Assembly: GCA_905479575.1 (NCBI GenBank)
Contig: CAJQNB010000017.1
Coordinates: 1-64,000 of the forward strand
DNA: 64,000 nt
From: an uncultured Pseudophaeobacter sp.
GTDB taxonomy: Bacteria; Pseudomonadota; Alphaproteobacteria; Rhodobacterales; Rhodobacteraceae
Direction: 5' to 3'
The notes below the pieces were generated by a model that made no database searches, was not told the origin of the DNA, and was given only the letters and a program-made list of their open reading frames with translations. This document shows positions 63,049 to 64,000 of the stretch, one piece after another. The translations under genes and the position numbers were made by a program. Positions within the stretch are counted from its first letter, which is position 1, and each line of letters begins with the position of its first letter.

Positions 63049-63390
63049 TCAGCCGTAGACGGATTCTTTGCCGAAATGCTTGGTAAGCATGTAGTAAACG
63101 ACGGCGCGATATTTGTTGCGCTCGGATTTGCCATAGGTCTCAACAACCTTGCCAATGGCTTCCATCAGCTCTGGCCCGTCCGCCAAGCCCAACTTTTTGA
63201 TCAGGAAGTTGTCTTTTACGGTTTCCAGCTCGCTCTCCTGGCTGGAGGCAACGGTGGAGGCGTCGGCATTATAGATCGCAGGACCACAACCAATGGTGAC
63301 CTTGGTCAGCAGGTCCATATCGGGTTCCATACCGCATTTGTTTTTCAGATCATCAGCATATTGCGCGATCAGATCGTCTCTCTTACCCAT
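63049..63390 (-). CDS. DUF2853 family protein
   Basis: The 113-residue helical protein starts MGKRDDLIAQYADDLKNKCGMEPD and ends HFGKESVYG, with the middle LLTKVTIGCGPAIYNADASTVASS conserved in the family. Structure of a relative shows an all-helical fold, but no function is known. It has no signal peptide and two cysteines (near 19 and 34). A GGAGAACG site lies just before the ATG. It is monocistronic, followed by two hairpins. Confidence 0.85.
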   Translation of the reverse strand: MGKRDDLIAQYADDLKNKCGMEPDMDLLTKVTIGCGPAIYNADASTVASSQESELETVKDNFLIKKLGLADGPELMEAIGKVVETYGKSERNKYRAVVYYMLTKHFGKESVYG

Positions 63391-63809
63391 AAACGTTCTC
63401 CAGCTACAGTGTTGTGGTCGGCCAAAATCAAGAAATTGCAGAGGCTTAACATAAGCCTAACGCCAGACGCCCGAGAGACAAAGGAAAAGATTCGCCTGCT
63501 TTTCCCCGCTGAAAGAACTCTGGGGCTCTTATGCTAGGCAGCAAGGTGCGAACAGGGATCAGCAAGCAACAGAGACATCGCAGACTTACATTTCAACATG
63601 GAAGCTGCTGAGAATATCGCTTGGGTAAAACAGCGCGTTCAAAAAGGCACTGAAATGCAGAGCGCCACCCAAAGATTCTCTTGGGTGGCGTTCTTTCTAA
63701 CAAGCTCTAAATGTCAGGCCCGGCTGACAGGCCGGGCAGTGCCCGACCCTCCCCACGGGAGGGCGCTTACGGCACCCACCCAGGGTCAGGCGATGCCCTA
63801 TTAGGGATC
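63391..63809. other. Intergenic stretch with orphan terminator and repeats
   Basis: No protein gene is supported in these 419 bases; the 68-codon frame at 63598-63804 runs through a terminator stem and GC-rich palindromes. A plus-strand terminator at 63663-63690 has no gene before it, which suggests a small RNA. From 63713 to 63800 there are several GC-rich stem-forming units (GGGCAGTGCCC, CCTCCCCACGGGAGG), probably the ahcY terminator or a dispersed repeat. Confidence 0.5.
63663..63690 (+). terminator. Orphan plus-strand terminator
   Basis: A perfect 10-bp stem (CGCCACCCAA / TTGGGTGGCG) with an 8-base loop is followed by TTCTTTCT on the plus strand. The nearest genes on both sides are on the minus strand, and no plus-strand gene ends here. 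It could mark the 3' end of an unannotated small RNA of about 150 bases. Confidence 0.6.
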
Positions 63810-64000
63810 TTAGTAGCGGTAATGCTCTGGCTTGAAGGGGCCTTCTGGGGTCACACCGATATAGGCGGCCTGCTCAGGGGTCAGGCTCGACAGTGTCACG
63901 CCGATGCGCTCAAGGTGCAGACGGGCAACTTTCTCATCCAGGTGCTTTGGCAGGATGTAGACTTCGTTTTTGTACTCATCACCACGCAGCCACAGCTCGA
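63810..64000 (-). CDS. ahcY: Adenosylhomocysteinase, C-terminal end (partial)
   Basis: The reading frame continues beyond the window edge; only the last 63 residues are present. They read [20 protein letters not shown], then [12 protein letters not shown] and [21 protein letters not shown] before TAA. This is the conserved C-terminus of S-adenosylhomocysteine hydrolase, including the PEHYRY end that closes the NAD site of the neighbouring subunit. The enzyme splits adenosylhomocysteine into adenosine and homocysteine. GC-rich stems lie just downstream. Confidence 0.95.
   Translation of the reverse strand, partial: ELWLRGDEYKNEVYILPKHLDEKVARLHLERIGVTLSSLTPEQAAYIGVTPEGPFKPEHYRY

Noticed and set aside
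63598-63804. A 68-codon frame starting MEAAENIAW
   Set aside because: It reads through a terminator stem and GC-rich palindromes, and its second half is palindrome-derived Pro/Gly/Arg. No ribosome site precedes the ATG.

Overview
The window is chromosomal DNA from an alphaproteobacterium of the family Rhodobacteraceae, most likely the Roseobacter group. The evidence is the gene content and order: petABC for cytochrome bc1, a petP-petR pair, RibH2-type lumazine synthase, roseobacter-style flagellar blocks with lineage-specific unknown genes, hemD/mitofilin-like/hemY, and CtrA-like boxes at flagellar promoters. GC content is high nearly everywhere, apart from a clearly AT-richer patch around 24.4-25.1 kb. 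No rRNA, CRISPR array, prophage or replication origin was seen.

Layout. 0-1 kb: a truncated IS5-type transposase next to IS21-like terminal repeats, then a tRNA-Lys whose acceptor stem has two mismatches. 1-11 kb: dapF-mtaB; convergent petABC; a GST; an FMN riboswitch with ribH2; thiBPQ behind a TPP riboswitch. 11-18 kb: aroC, an HD hydrolase, an AEC carrier, a malonyl-CoA synthetase, a DMT exporter and the divergent ohrR/ohr pair with two matching operator-like palindromes. 18-24.4 kb: ilvE, divergent petP-petR, a histone-deacetylase-like enzyme, and xseB-ispA-dxs for isoprenoid precursors.

24.4-31.1 kb is the most accessory-looking part. It has a low-GC NYN-domain gene whose start codon directly follows a long hairpin plus T9 tract, a sugar-epimerase-like SDR, and a five-gene operon (transglutaminase, circularly permuted ATP-grasp, alpha-E, transglutaminase, Anbu proteasome-like peptidase). 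Comparative genomics has predicted that this gene set makes and degrades an amide-linked peptide whose identity is unknown.

31.3-52.1 kb is flagellar: flhA-fliR-flhB plus a coiled-coil protein; fliL, two membrane proteins, motA and a large unknown periplasmic protein; fliF-fliH-like-fliN-fliP; and flgE-flgK-flgL-flgI with motB. A COG0523 GTPase with a Zur-box-like palindrome sits between two of these blocks. 52.3-64 kb holds an acyl-CoA ligase/GMC dehydrogenase pair, hemY-mitofilin-hemD with a 15-copy hexanucleotide repeat, tsaD-gpsA-YciI-EVE-DUF1761, a DUF2853 protein, a possible small RNA region and the 3' end of ahcY.

Most of the window is core metabolism and motility. The observations most worth following are the Anbu/ATP-grasp operon, the NYN gene with its leader hairpin, the one-cysteine DapF, and the three CtrA-like sites with exact 7-base spacing at flagellar promoters.
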